Positions 9,027 to 15,570 of a stretch of DNA of 24,422 bases are shown here, one piece after another. The notes under the pieces were generated by a model. That model worked only from the letters and a program-made list of their open reading frames with translations. It was not told the DNA's origin and made no database searches. Within the stretch, counting starts at the first letter, position 1. Each line of letters begins with the position of its first letter. The position numbers were made by a program, and so were the translations under genes. This stretch comes from a virus: the IMG/VR virus record IMGVR_UViG_3300017951_000125, positions 1 to 24,422 of that record. One strand, 5' to 3'.

Positions 9027-9379
9027 TTGAATATCCCTTTTAGCCAATTAACTATACGGTCCCAAAGGCTTTCAGGCCTAATAACGTAGCCGGTAGACGA
9101 TCCTCGCCTGCCGTAATTTTCCTCTAGGAATTTTTCGTTACGATTTGCAACAAGAACTATCTCAGTCCACATCCCAATTTTCTTGAGCTGCCTGACGCCT
9201 GGGCATTCGCCCTCTCTACCTTCCGACTGCCACGCAAGCTCGAGCAGCCTGTTAATAACAAATCGCACTGTAGCGGGATTGTTGCTTGTTTCTCTAGCCA
9301 CATCCTCAACAGATTTACCCTTGGCGTACTCATTGAACATAAACATTCGTTCTTTGTGCGCTGTCTGTTTGTATTCCAT
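9023..9379 (-). CDS. HTH-containing protein of the recombination operon
   Basis: A 118-residue protein. Residues ~14-42 (KGKSVEDVARETSNNPATVR, then FVINRLLELA) read as a helix-turn-helix. A middle segment holds VRQLKKIGMWTEIVLVANRN, and the C-terminus ends in an amphipathic helix (WDRIVNWLKGIFK). The ATG at 9379 has AGGAGA upstream, whereas the longer TTG start at 9409 has none. It lies between ssb and the DUF3310 gene and overlaps the latter by an ATGA. It could be a local regulator or DNA-binding accessory protein. The HTH is a pattern reading, and no specific family is recognised. Confidence 0.7.
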   Translation of the reverse strand: MEYKQTAHKERMFMFNEYAKGKSVEDVARETSNNPATVRFVINRLLELAWQSEGREGECPGVRQLKKIGMWTEIVLVANRNEKFLEENYGRRGSSTGYVIRPESLWDRIVNWLKGIFK

Positions 9380-9425
9380 TACTTCTCCTAAAAAACTTCT
9401 GGCGCCCAACTATTGGACGCCCAAC

Positions 9426-9851
9426 TTAAAATGGTATGTCGTCCTCTGGAAAATCTTTTGTAGGCTGAGGCTCTGGCTTTCGGGCAGGCTGACGCGCAGG
9501 AGCTGGGCTTCCTGAAGGTTTTGAGTCAAGCATCTGCATATCTCGGACAGCGATCTCTGTGGTGTAACGGTCATTGCCATCACTGTCCTGCCATTTCCTA
9601 GTCTGAATCTCACCCTCGACGTAAAGCTTGGAGCCCTTTGTGACGTAGCTTTCAACTACGCCGATAAGGCCACCGCGAAAGACAAGGTTGTGCCATTCTG
9701 TAGACTCCCTTTTCTCTCCGGTCTGCTTGTCTTTCCAGCTCTTGGAGGTAGCAAGGCTCACCTTTGCAATCTGCCCACCGTTGTCAAACGACTTAACTTC
9801 AGGATCTGTGCCGACATTGCCGACAAGTATTACTTTATTAACTGACATCAT
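9426..9851 (-). CDS. ssb: Single-stranded DNA-binding protein
   Basis: A 141-residue bacterial-type SSB. The OB fold is clear at residues 1-110: SVNKVILVGNVGTDPEVK, then STEWHNLVFRG, then GSKLYVEGEIQTRKWQD. It is followed by a Pro/Arg/Gln linker and the acidic tip DDIPF, which in bacterial SSBs recruits partner proteins. The ATG overlaps the exonuclease stop (ATGA), with AGGA upstream. It follows the annealing protein and exonuclease, completing a phage recombination set that would protect and hand over single strands. The intact tip suggests it can engage host SSB partners. Confidence 0.97.
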   Translation of the reverse strand: MMSVNKVILVGNVGTDPEVKSFDNGGQIAKVSLATSKSWKDKQTGEKRESTEWHNLVFRGGLIGVVESYVTKGSKLYVEGEIQTRKWQDSDGNDRYTTEIAVRDMQMLDSKPSGSPAPARQPARKPEPQPTKDFPEDDIPF

Positions 9852-10744
9852 TTATTCCTTTTGATGTTTACAACTTCGGTTGATTTCCCTCGGAAGGGCT
9901 CTAGATCGGCTTCGATCTTGAGTTCTTTGAACGCCTTTGCGTATGAAATATTTCCTTGCCGCATAAACGTGCTAACTTGGTATTGCCTGCCAATCACGCG
10001 ACGACCATTCGCAAAAGCTGCGGCAAGCGCACGGATGTCCTCGTACTTCTTTTTTGCTGACTCAAGCTCACTTTCTGCGGCGCTAAGGCTCTCTTCCATA
10101 TCGAGCCAAGACTTGTCTTCTGAGCAGTCGATGACGCTGTACTGCTCAAGATCTTTTAGCCAGGACATCCATCCATCGAGTATCCGCATTCTCAGCTCCA
10201 TATCTGGCTCATGCCATTGGAAGCACATCTCGCCGTTATCTGGGTCTGATGCCATAAACAATGCCTTCTGGGCGCCGCTAATGAGCATCTGTTGCTCCAT
10301 TTGAATGCGATACTGGATAGGTATATGGCCAACGTCTATGCGCTCCTGTATCGCTGGCTTCCAAAGCTTATGCTCCCAAATAATGCTTTTATCGAAGCTC
10401 AGTCCATCAAAGCTGGCTGTAAGCCTGCCATCAAGCTCCTTGATGTGGTCGAGACTTGCCTCTTGCGGAAAGTCTGTATCCTCTATTTGCCCCGTAACGG
10501 GTAACAGCTCTTCGCCAGCAATCTCATAGGCCTTTTTTCTAGCAGCCTCCTCTGCTCTGTGGCCGCGATCAAATAACTCCTGCAAGAAAGGGCTGACCTC
10601 AATATCCTTCCCGAAGTTTTCGATGCTGTGCTTCCTAGACTTGTACCCCTGGCCCATCATCTCAGGAGCCATTGAGGCGCTAAGCTTGTTGCGCCTCCAA
10701 TCTTTCCACGTCTCAGAGCCCTGCCTGTAATTGATGGTAATCAT
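9848..10744 (-). CDS. YqaJ/lambda-exonuclease-type recombination nuclease
   Basis: A 298-residue nuclease of the YqaJ-like viral recombinase fold. It begins with the characteristic QGSETWKDWRRNKLSAS segment. The catalytic core shows GHRAEE (E65), SFDGL (D113) and WEHKLW (E124, K126), matching the D...ExK site of PD-(D/E)XK exonucleases, then a conserved YRIQMEQQM helix. The C-terminal third is partly coiled coil (ESLSAAESELESAKKKYEDI). By analogy with lambda Exo it would resect double-strand ends for the annealing protein encoded immediately upstream. The ATG at 10744 was chosen over a start ten codons earlier because AAGGAGG lies just before it and it overlaps the erf stop. Confidence 0.92.
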   Translation of the reverse strand: MITINYRQGSETWKDWRRNKLSASMAPEMMGQGYKSRKHSIENFGKDIEVSPFLQELFDRGHRAEEAARKKAYEIAGEELLPVTGQIEDTDFPQEASLDHIKELDGRLTASFDGLSFDKSIIWEHKLWKPAIQERIDVGHIPIQYRIQMEQQMLISGAQKALFMASDPDNGEMCFQWHEPDMELRMRILDGWMSWLKDLEQYSVIDCSEDKSWLDMEESLSAAESELESAKKKYEDIRALAAAFANGRRVIGRQYQVSTFMRQGNISYAKAFKELKIEADLEPFRGKSTEVVNIKRNK

Positions 10745-11358
10745 GCGGATTCCTCCTTGGCTTTCTCGTTGCAAAGTTTTTCTGCTTCTGCCATACGGGC
10801 CTGTATGGTCGCGTCTATTTCGTACTTGGAAAGAAGATAGTTAATAGCGCTCTCGGCTGTTCCAGCGCCTGCTATAACCTTCTTTTCAAGCTTCTTCAGA
10901 AGCGACTCTGGGGGCAGGTTCGGCTCCTCGATGACGACCTCATCCTGTTCGTACTGGATAGCATCTGGATCTTGACCTTCGAGAGGTATGCAAAGCAGTT
11001 GGAACATTGTTGTTTTGTAGGCCATTGACAGAGCTTTGCTTGTTGATTTGTCGGCGTTATCGAACGCTTCACCGCAACCCGTAATGACCAACGCTTCGCC
11101 AGACTTGCAGCCAAGCGTGTACTCAACAGTCACTTTTGTGTGGAACTGAATCCCGCCCTTTGCGCCTTTGCGCTCTACGGTATCCCAGTGAACCACCTTG
11201 GGTAGGACAACCAAGCCACAACTGGCAAAGATTGGAGATAGTGTGTTGTAAACCTGATCTATCCCCCTGAATTTAAATTGATATCCCGATTGGTCTTTAG
11301 CTATACCCTTCTCAGATACCTCTTTCTGTACAGCAGATATTGTTTCCCAAATACTCAT
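10741..11358 (-). CDS. erf: ERF-family single-strand annealing protein
   Basis: A 205-residue ERF-superfamily protein. The core has SGYQFKFRGIDQVYNTLSPI and then FASCGLVVLPKV, followed by beta strands and TGCGEAFDNADKSTSKALS with SMAYKTTMFQLLCIP. The linker is acidic and the C-terminal domain is a small helical segment (~150-205). Erf proteins anneal complementary single strands in phage recombination and genome circularisation. The start at ATG 11358 follows AGGAGG by seven bases. The alternative GTG two codons earlier sits too close to it. ATGA overlaps on both sides couple it to the upstream gene and to the exonuclease. Confidence 0.92.
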   Translation of the reverse strand: MSIWETISAVQKEVSEKGIAKDQSGYQFKFRGIDQVYNTLSPIFASCGLVVLPKVVHWDTVERKGAKGGIQFHTKVTVEYTLGCKSGEALVITGCGEAFDNADKSTSKALSMAYKTTMFQLLCIPLEGQDPDAIQYEQDEVVIEEPNLPPESLLKKLEKKVIAGAGTAESAINYLLSKYEIDATIQARMAEAEKLCNEKAKEESA

Positions 11359-11636
11359 TCCCACTCCTCCTCTTGAGCGTGTTCACCCTCTGCATACCCG
11401 TAGGCATAACCTGCCTCGTAACCCTCTGACAAATCCCAGTCTTTAGGCAAACACATCCCTGCCTGACTGTATCCAATAAGCCAGGATTCGATGGTAGAAT
11501 TAGAGACTTGCTTCCCGTCTATGAAATGAGAGTCCTGCAAGCAGCGCATGAGGACTTCCATACTCAAAGAATAGGTTGTGTGAGGGGTTGGATGTATGTC
11601 TATATTTATTCCGAGACTATTTTTCAGTCTGTTCAT
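11355..11636 (-). CDS. First gene of the leftward operon, unknown function
   Basis: A 93-residue protein with a strong AAGGAG site before ATG 11636. The central part is helical (SMEVLMRCLQDSH, STIESWLIGYSQAG) and the C-terminus is Gly/Tyr/Glu rich (GYEAGYAYGYAEGEH), resembling the YxxGYxxG tails of small phage early proteins. I do not recognise a family. It is the gene nearest the operator-covered leftward promoter, so it should be made earliest and in quantity on induction. Confidence 0.75.
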   Translation of the reverse strand: MNRLKNSLGINIDIHPTPHTTYSLSMEVLMRCLQDSHFIDGKQVSNSTIESWLIGYSQAGMCLPKDWDLSEGYEAGYAYGYAEGEHAQEEEWE

Positions 11637-11676
11637 ACTCACTCCTTAGCGGCTAGTAAATTAAGCGGCTGAACAA

Positions 11677-11705
11677 ATAGTAAACGGAAATGGTTAGGCG
11701 ATCAA
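11677..11705 (-). promoter_or_regulatory. Leftward early promoter (PL-like)
   Basis: On the minus strand TTGATC (11705-11700) and TACTAT (11682-11677) are separated by exactly 17 bases, four of six matches to each sigma-70 consensus box. Transcription would begin about 35 bases before the first ATG of the recombination/integration operon. The -35 box lies inside the 18-bp inverted repeat at 11691-11708, so a bound repressor would block RNA polymerase. Confidence 0.6.
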
Positions 11706-11708
11706 CCA
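11691..11708. promoter_or_regulatory. Candidate repressor operator, left
   Basis: An imperfect inverted repeat, TGGTT-N8-AACCA. The core GGTT-N8-AACC (11692-11707) has the same length and arms as the site at 12237-12252 on the other side of the repressor gene. It covers the -35 box of the leftward promoter. Two matching sites flanking a phage repressor gene strongly suggest the repressor's own operators, but binding is inferred. Confidence 0.6.
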
Positions 11709-11739
11709 AAATAGGACATACAGGACGAGAATTTGCTAA

Positions 11740-11898
11740 ATGATAGAGAATAACTTAGAGAAGAAAAAGATAATGCAGAGTCAAAATGATGTGCCGATGC
11801 ACGACATCGTACACAAAATGTTGTTGCTTGATGATGACGACTTCCAGCTAGTCTGGCTGCTGATAGAGCGGCTTTCTAGTCAACTTGACAGTAATTGA
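11740..11898 (+). CDS. Possible 52-residue ORF convergent with the repressor
   Basis: A short ORF (MIENNLEKKKIMQSQ to the end ...LSSQLDSN) between the leftward promoter and the repressor, on the strand opposite to both. Its C-terminal half (HDIVHKMLLL, then FQLVWLLIERLSSQ) resembles in pattern the repressor's own C-terminal helices (IIEKINLL, then KEVIEKLVDQLLSS). No convincing Shine-Dalgarno precedes the first ATG (an internal ATG at 11773 follows a purine-rich stretch), and no promoter is evident. Its last 19 bases overlap the repressor gene. It could be a small modulator of repressor multimerisation or a chance ORF. Confidence 0.3.
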   Translation: MIENNLEKKKIMQSQNDVPMHDIVHKMLLLDDDDFQLVWLLIERLSSQLDSN

Positions 11899-12194
11899 TC
11901 TACCAGTTTTTCGATAACTTCTTTTTGGTCTGGTGAAAGCAGGTTTATTTTCTCAATGATCTGCTCGGCGGTTGCGTGTTCGCAGTCTAGCCAGCCAGTC
12001 TCCAAGCCAGAAGCAGCCTCAATTGCACGGGCCAGCTTGTCTCCCAGGCCTCGTGGCACCGGCCCCTTCAGCACTCTAGCTATCTGGTTTTGATGTACGC
12101 CAGCGGCGTTAGCTAAGCGATTAGGTACGCCAGCGTATCGGGTTCTTATAAGGTACTCGAGGTTGTCGCGCCGTATGTCTTTTATTGTTCTCAT
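11880..12194 (-). CDS. Phage repressor, HTH type without peptidase domain
   Basis: A 104-residue protein with an XRE-type DNA-binding domain at residues ~8-70 (RRDNLEYLIRTRY, NRLANAAGVHQNQIARVLKG, GDKLARAIEAASGLETGWLD). A short C-terminal helical tail (EQIIEKINLLSPDQKEVIEK and on) probably serves dimerisation. Full-length CI repressors are about 200-240 residues with an S24 autocleavage domain, which is absent here, so SOS-driven self-cleavage is not expected. The gene is flanked by matching 16-bp palindromes and diverges from the replication operon, the classic immunity arrangement. A Cro-like role cannot be excluded, but no second repressor gene is visible. Confidence 0.85.
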   Translation of the reverse strand: MRTIKDIRRDNLEYLIRTRYAGVPNRLANAAGVHQNQIARVLKGPVPRGLGDKLARAIEAASGLETGWLDCEHATAEQIIEKINLLSPDQKEVIEKLVDQLLSS

Positions 12195-12236
12195 CGGTCT
12201 GTGCGTTTTGAGCTGAGCAAAGTTTAGTTTCTAGTG

Positions 12237-12252
12237 GGTTGATTGTCCAACC
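12237..12252. promoter_or_regulatory. Candidate repressor operator, right
   Basis: GGTT-N8-AACC, with inner arms extending to GGTTG/CAACC, lies in the intergenic region between the repressor (leftward) and the zinc-protein/replication operon (rightward). It matches the left site at 11692-11707 in arms and length. It overlaps the best -35-like hexamer for rightward transcription. Confidence 0.6.
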
Positions 12253-12266
12253 AAAATAATTATTGA
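12239..12266 (+). promoter_or_regulatory. Possible rightward early promoter (PR-like)
   Basis: TTGATT (12239-12244), 16 bases, then TATTGA (12261-12266) is the most promoter-like pair ahead of the replication operon. The -10 is weak (three of six), though an AT-rich stretch surrounds it. The -35 falls in the operator palindrome, as at the leftward promoter. No clear promoter for the repressor itself could be picked out. Confidence 0.35.
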
Positions 12267-12302
12267 TAAGGTCGACAAAAATGGTCTATTCTCGGTCCTC
12301 TT

Positions 12303-12698
12303 ATGTTTATAAAAACTCGGGGTGATATGGTGACAGGCATAGACTCTTTTCTTTCGCGCCTAGAAAAAGTGCGATCTCGCGGTAACAACAAATGGCAGGC
12401 TTGCTGCCCCTCTCATAACGATAGAAACCCATCGCTTCACATCACCCTGACGGGATCAGGAAAGATCCTTTACCACTGCAAGTCCGGTTGCGATCAGTCG
12501 TCAGTGATAAGCGCAATGGGACTTACGTTCTCTCAAATAGGTGATGGCGATTACCAGCCAAAACAAAAAGAACCCACCGTTGATGACTATGTGATCGAGA
12601 TCGGAAGGTCTACTGCGCGAAGAGGAGATCGACTTAATAGAACTGACATAGCGAGATACAAGCAGGCAATAGTCGCTGTGTCTCGGAGATCAAGATGA
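12303..12698 (+). CDS. CHC2-type zinc-binding primase-like protein
   Basis: A 131-residue protein. Residues ~20-75 form the zinc-ribbon of bacterial and phage primases: WQACCPSHNDRNPSLHI with Cys and His ligands, then GKILYHCKSGCDQSSVI with the second Cys pair. The C-terminal half has no TOPRIM polymerase domain and ends in a basic tail (VSRRSR). It may bind DNA or help load a primase or helicase rather than synthesise primers itself. It is the first gene of the replication operon and overlaps the next by ATGA. The start is uncertain: ATG 12303 lacks a Shine-Dalgarno, while ATG 12327 follows GGGGTGAT directly. Confidence 0.8.
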   Translation: MFIKTRGDMVTGIDSFLSRLEKVRSRGNNKWQACCPSHNDRNPSLHITLTGSGKILYHCKSGCDQSSVISAMGLTFSQIGDGDYQPKQKEPTVDDYVIEIGRSTARRGDRLNRTDIARYKQAIVAVSRRSR

Positions 12699-13363
12699 GC
12701 TTCGTTGCTAGTGGGTGGGCCTGGCAGGCTGAGGTCAGTCGATCATCTGCCAAGTTGGTTTTGCTCGCGTTGGCCGAATGCCATAACGGCGAGACTGGTT
12801 TGTGTTGTCCTTCAATTAAGTTCATTAGTCAGCTCACGAGTCTCGACAGAAAGGCGATCATGAGGGCCATAAAAATACTGGAAAATGGCGGGTTCATTTT
12901 GGTCGATAGAACTGATGGAAGACACAACCGATACGTCTTGCAAATCAGTACCGTTTTGGGGACCGGTGCCGAAGTGGGACCAGTGCCCAAAAGGTACAAA
13001 ACCAGTGCCCAAAAGGTACAAAGCCAGTGCCCAAAAGGGGACACTAACCTAGAAATAACCAAGAAAGAACCTAAAGGCTGGTTTACACAAGAGAATCAGG
13101 ACACTCAGGTCACTCAAGATAAACAAGAAAAACAAGTCAAAAAGAAGAGGTCTTTACCTAACGGTTTCAAGGTCTCCGAAAGCACACAAAAGTGGGCAAA
13201 AGAAAAAGGCTTTGATCGGCTGGACGAGCATCTCGAATATTTCGTGGGCTATGCGCTGGCTAACGGTAGGCAGTACGTGGATTGGGACAGAGCGTTTCAA
13301 AATGCAGTGCGCGGGAACTGGGCAAAGTTGCCGCCAAAACAAAAAACGGATGAGTATCTATGA
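12695..13363 (+). CDS. O-like replication initiator with internal origin
   Basis: A 222-residue protein built like lambda O. The N-terminal winged helix (residues ~5-85) includes SAKLVLLALAECHNG, CCPSIKFISQLTSLDRKAIM and ILENGGFILVDRTDGRHN. A low-complexity Lys/Gln linker (~90-150) follows, then a C-terminal domain (FKVSESTQKWAKEKGF to YVDWDRAFQNAVRGNWAKL) of the type that contacts the helicase or its loader. The linker DNA carries 22-bp repeats that look like origin iterons. ATGA overlaps join it to the zinc protein before it and the helicase after it. The initiator function is inferred from architecture and context. Confidence 0.8.
   Translation: MSFVASGWAWQAEVSRSSAKLVLLALAECHNGETGLCCPSIKFISQLTSLDRKAIMRAIKILENGGFILVDRTDGRHNRYVLQISTVLGTGAEVGPVPKRYKTSAQKVQSQCPKGDTNLEITKKEPKGWFTQENQDTQVTQDKQEKQVKKKRSLPNGFKVSESTQKWAKEKGFDRLDEHLEYFVGYALANGRQYVDWDRAFQNAVRGNWAKLPPKQKTDEYL
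12963..13038 (+). repeat. Iterons: candidate phage replication origin
   Basis: The 15-mer CCAGTGCCCAAAAGG occurs exactly at 12980, 13002 and 13024, a strict 22-bp period. The first two copies continue identically through TACAAA. A degenerate copy (11 of 15 matches) begins at 12963. As 22 is not a multiple of three, each copy is read in a different frame, so the conservation is at the DNA level. A strongly A-rich, one-sided stretch (about 13040-13150) follows, like the unwinding region beside the lambda ori iterons. All of it lies inside the initiator gene. Confidence 0.75.
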
Positions 13364-14295
13364 CAGTAGATTTTAGGGACATTAACGTAAACGAGGAGCT
13401 TGCTGAGACTGAGGCGATCGAGATGCTGAGCGCTAACGATCTGATCGACCGGCTCGAGTCGCGTCGAAGTCAGCATCAGATAGGAATCAATACACCTTGG
13501 GCAAAGCTTCACGGGTTGTTTGCCTTCAGGCCTGGCGAAATGGTGTTGATGGGCGGGTACACGGGGCACTTCAAGTCAACCATCACAACGCAGGTTGGGC
13601 TTTCGGCAATGCAGCAGGGCTACAGTGTTGGCGTGGCTAGTCTCGAGCTTCTGGCGGAGGATGTTATTGAGCAGTATGCGGAGATAGCTGCAACAAGGTC
13701 CGGCCCACCGCTCGACTGGGTAAAGCGATTCGCTGGCTGGTGTGAGGGGAGGCTTCACATTTACGACAGGGTTGATGCAATCAAGCCTGACGAGGCTATT
13801 CAGATGACGATTGCATTTGCGAAGTATCGCGGGTGCCAATTGGTTGTTTTAGATGCCTTGATGATGATGGGCGTTTGCGATGACTTGGAACGCGAAAGGG
13901 ACTTCACGCAGACACTGGCGGCAGTCGCCAAAAAGTTCAACATCTGTGTGCTATTAGTTCATCACGTTAGAAAACCGCAAGGTGAGGCTGGTGAGAATCG
14001 GATACCTGGGAAATACGATTTCATTGGGTCTAGTCATTTGGCGAATATCGCGGCAAGTATCCTGATCGTCTGGCATGACAAACGCAAAGCAGCGAAGCGC
14101 AATCTTTTGGATCAGGGGATTTCAATTGACGACTTCGATGACAAGAAGCCAGATTTGGTGGTCAAGGTGGCTAAGCAGCGCTATCACAAATTCGAAGGAT
14201 CGGCTGGGCTTTGGCAGCACGAGCGTTGTCGGGCGTTTTGTTCTAATCAAGATCGGCGGCTAGTTCCTGTAAGTCTACAGGGGGTGAGTGCATGA
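13360..14295 (+). CDS. DnaB/RecA-fold replicative helicase-like ATPase
   Basis: A 311-residue SF4/DnaB-C-type ATPase. The Walker A motif is GGYTGHFKST (residues ~65-74), an unusual version of the DnaB P-loop. ASLELLAEDVIEQ (~93-105) fits the catalytic Glu region, Walker B is CQLVVLDAL (D165), and LLVHHVRKP plus GSSHLANIAASILIVW fit the later helicase motifs. No N-terminal DnaB collar domain is present, so it is about two thirds of DnaB length and corresponds to the motor domain alone. It follows the initiator and would unwind the origin. It could also be a loader-independent helicase of the phage type. It overlaps both neighbours by ATGA. Confidence 0.85.
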   Translation: MTVDFRDINVNEELAETEAIEMLSANDLIDRLESRRSQHQIGINTPWAKLHGLFAFRPGEMVLMGGYTGHFKSTITTQVGLSAMQQGYSVGVASLELLAEDVIEQYAEIAATRSGPPLDWVKRFAGWCEGRLHIYDRVDAIKPDEAIQMTIAFAKYRGCQLVVLDALMMMGVCDDLERERDFTQTLAAVAKKFNICVLLVHHVRKPQGEAGENRIPGKYDFIGSSHLANIAASILIVWHDKRKAAKRNLLDQGISIDDFDDKKPDLVVKVAKQRYHKFEGSAGLWQHERCRAFCSNQDRRLVPVSLQGVSA

Positions 14296-14711
14296 GCGAG
14301 TTTTGGGTAATCGAAAGAAAGGATCAGGCGCAAAAGCTCTGCGATTTTGTGATGAGCAATGCTGAGGAGCGAAAGGTTAGGACGTATCACGTCAAAGCCG
14401 GTAAGCCCCGCACGACAAAGCAGCAATCAGCCCTTGAGGTTTGGTGTCGAGCGACCGCAAAGTTTTTTAATGACTCTGGTTTTACTCGGGAGATCAGATG
14501 CTCGATCTTCAAAGATGGTTCGTTCGAGTGCGATTGGACTCGTAGCTCTGTCAAGGATGAAGTCTGGAGGCCGGTGCAGGTGGCGCTCACTAAAAAGGAG
14601 TCAACTACTGAAGCTGATACTGTTGACTACGCTTTGGTTTATGAAACGCTCGTTAGAGCTTTCGGCGGTAAGGGCATAACGCTTCCTCCGTGGCCGACGA
14701 GGCACGGCTAA
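14292..14711 (+). CDS. NinB/Orf-like recombination protein
   Basis: A 139-residue protein. The segment TTKQQSALEVWCRATAKFFN, then FECDWTRSSVKDEVWRPVQVAL, then TVDYALVYETLVRAF and LPPWP is a pattern seen in a large family of phage proteins often annotated NinB-like. Lambda NinB (Orf) is a recombination mediator. The similarity here is judged from pattern and from its place in a Nin-like cluster, so function is tentative. It overlaps the helicase stop and its TAATG couples it to the next gene. Confidence 0.65.
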   Translation: MSEFWVIERKDQAQKLCDFVMSNAEERKVRTYHVKAGKPRTTKQQSALEVWCRATAKFFNDSGFTREIRCSIFKDGSFECDWTRSSVKDEVWRPVQVALTKKESTTEADTVDYALVYETLVRAFGGKGITLPPWPTRHG

Positions 14712-15130
14712 TGCCAACTTACGAAACCAAGACAGACCGAGAGAAGGAGCGAAGGTTAGTTCATCTGCTATCGGCAAAGTGGAAGGTTTTTCCGATGGAG
14801 TTTCCTGAGTTTGCAAGAGCAGACTACACGCTAATCAAGGAAGGCCAGGGGGTCGCTCTGCTTGAGGCCAAGGTGAGGACTATACCAATGGGTGAGTATC
14901 AGACGACGATTATCCCTGAGCAAAAAGTGCAGGATCTTAAAACGGGGTGCGAGCTGTTCGGTCTCAAGCCAATTTTTGTTTGTCAGTGGTCAGATAAAAC
15001 AGGATGGGTAAATCTTAACGAAGCAACCGGAAGCGTCAGGGATGTTGAGAGGCATGATCGCCCTGGCGTCAGCGCTCCGCACCTGTTCATTCCGATAAGT
15101 CAATTCACGGAGGTTAGATGGGAGGCATAA
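14711..15130 (+). CDS. PD-(D/E)XK-fold nuclease
   Basis: A 139-residue protein with the minimal VRR-NUC-like pattern: an N-terminal helix (TDREKERRLVHLLSAKW), ADYTLIKEG (metal-binding Asp in AD), LLEAKVRT (the ExK motif), and a helix after YQTTIIPEQKVQDLKTG. It could resolve or trim recombination intermediates, or act as a small endonuclease. The ATG at 14711 overlaps the preceding TAA (TAATG), and the 14690 start seven codons earlier has no support. Its 3' end overlaps the NinG-like gene by 13 bases. Confidence 0.75.
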   Translation: MPTYETKTDREKERRLVHLLSAKWKVFPMEFPEFARADYTLIKEGQGVALLEAKVRTIPMGEYQTTIIPEQKVQDLKTGCELFGLKPIFVCQWSDKTGWVNLNEATGSVRDVERHDRPGVSAPHLFIPISQFTEVRWEA

Positions 15131-15570
15131 AAAGAACGCCAGCAGATATTGCTTTTTCGCTTTGTGTGCGAGAACGTGCAAACTGGAAATGTGAACGGTG
15201 CGGTACGCAGTACGCTGAAAAGGCGCGAGGTTTAGAGTGCAGTCACGGGCATACTCGCGGCAAGTGGGGGGTTAGATTCTGTGGGCTCAATGCTGAGGCG
15301 CTATGTACTGGCTGTCATTTCCTCGAGGGAGGTCTTGCAAGACTAGAGAAGCGCTGGACCGACTGGGAAAGAGAAAGAGTCCTAGAGCTTGCTAATGATG
15401 TAATGTGGGGCAAAGAGGTTCGCAAGACAAAGGGCAAAGGGGGCATCGCAAAACATTATCGCGATGAATACGATCTAATGCGCCAGGCTCGAGAGGCTGG
15501 TCACACGGGGCGCATTGAGTTTGAGGATTGGCACGGTGACTTCACAAGTACAAGATCCGGCGCAGATTGA
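15118..15570 (+). CDS. ninG: NinG/Rap-like HNH recombination nuclease
   Basis: A 150-residue protein following GGAGG at a good distance. The N-terminus reads like lambda NinG (Rap): ADIAFSLCVRERANWKCERC (zinc knuckle), then GLECSHGHTRGKWGVRF and NAEALCTGCHFLEGG with the second Cys pair and the conserved His/Arg/Asn residues. Rap is a structure-specific endonuclease acting on recombination intermediates. Its place beside the NinB-like and PD-(D/E)XK genes supports a Nin-type recombination block. The C-terminal ~60 residues are charged and helical. Confidence 0.82.
   Translation: MGGIKRTPADIAFSLCVRERANWKCERCGTQYAEKARGLECSHGHTRGKWGVRFCGLNAEALCTGCHFLEGGLARLEKRWTDWERERVLELANDVMWGKEVRKTKGKGGIAKHYRDEYDLMRQAREAGHTGRIEFEDWHGDFTSTRSGAD

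Noticed and set aside
9861-10304. 147-residue plus-strand ORF opposite the exonuclease gene
   Set aside because: It is Ser-rich antisense to a clear YqaJ-type gene and has no Shine-Dalgarno or family pattern.
11880-12194. SOS-cleavable CI repressor
   Set aside because: The protein ends after about 35 residues beyond the HTH domain; no Ala-Gly cleavage site or Ser/Lys peptidase domain is present.
12963-13038. CRISPR-like array
   Set aside because: The 22-bp period leaves no room for spacers, the units are contiguous and lie inside a replication gene, so iterons explain them better.
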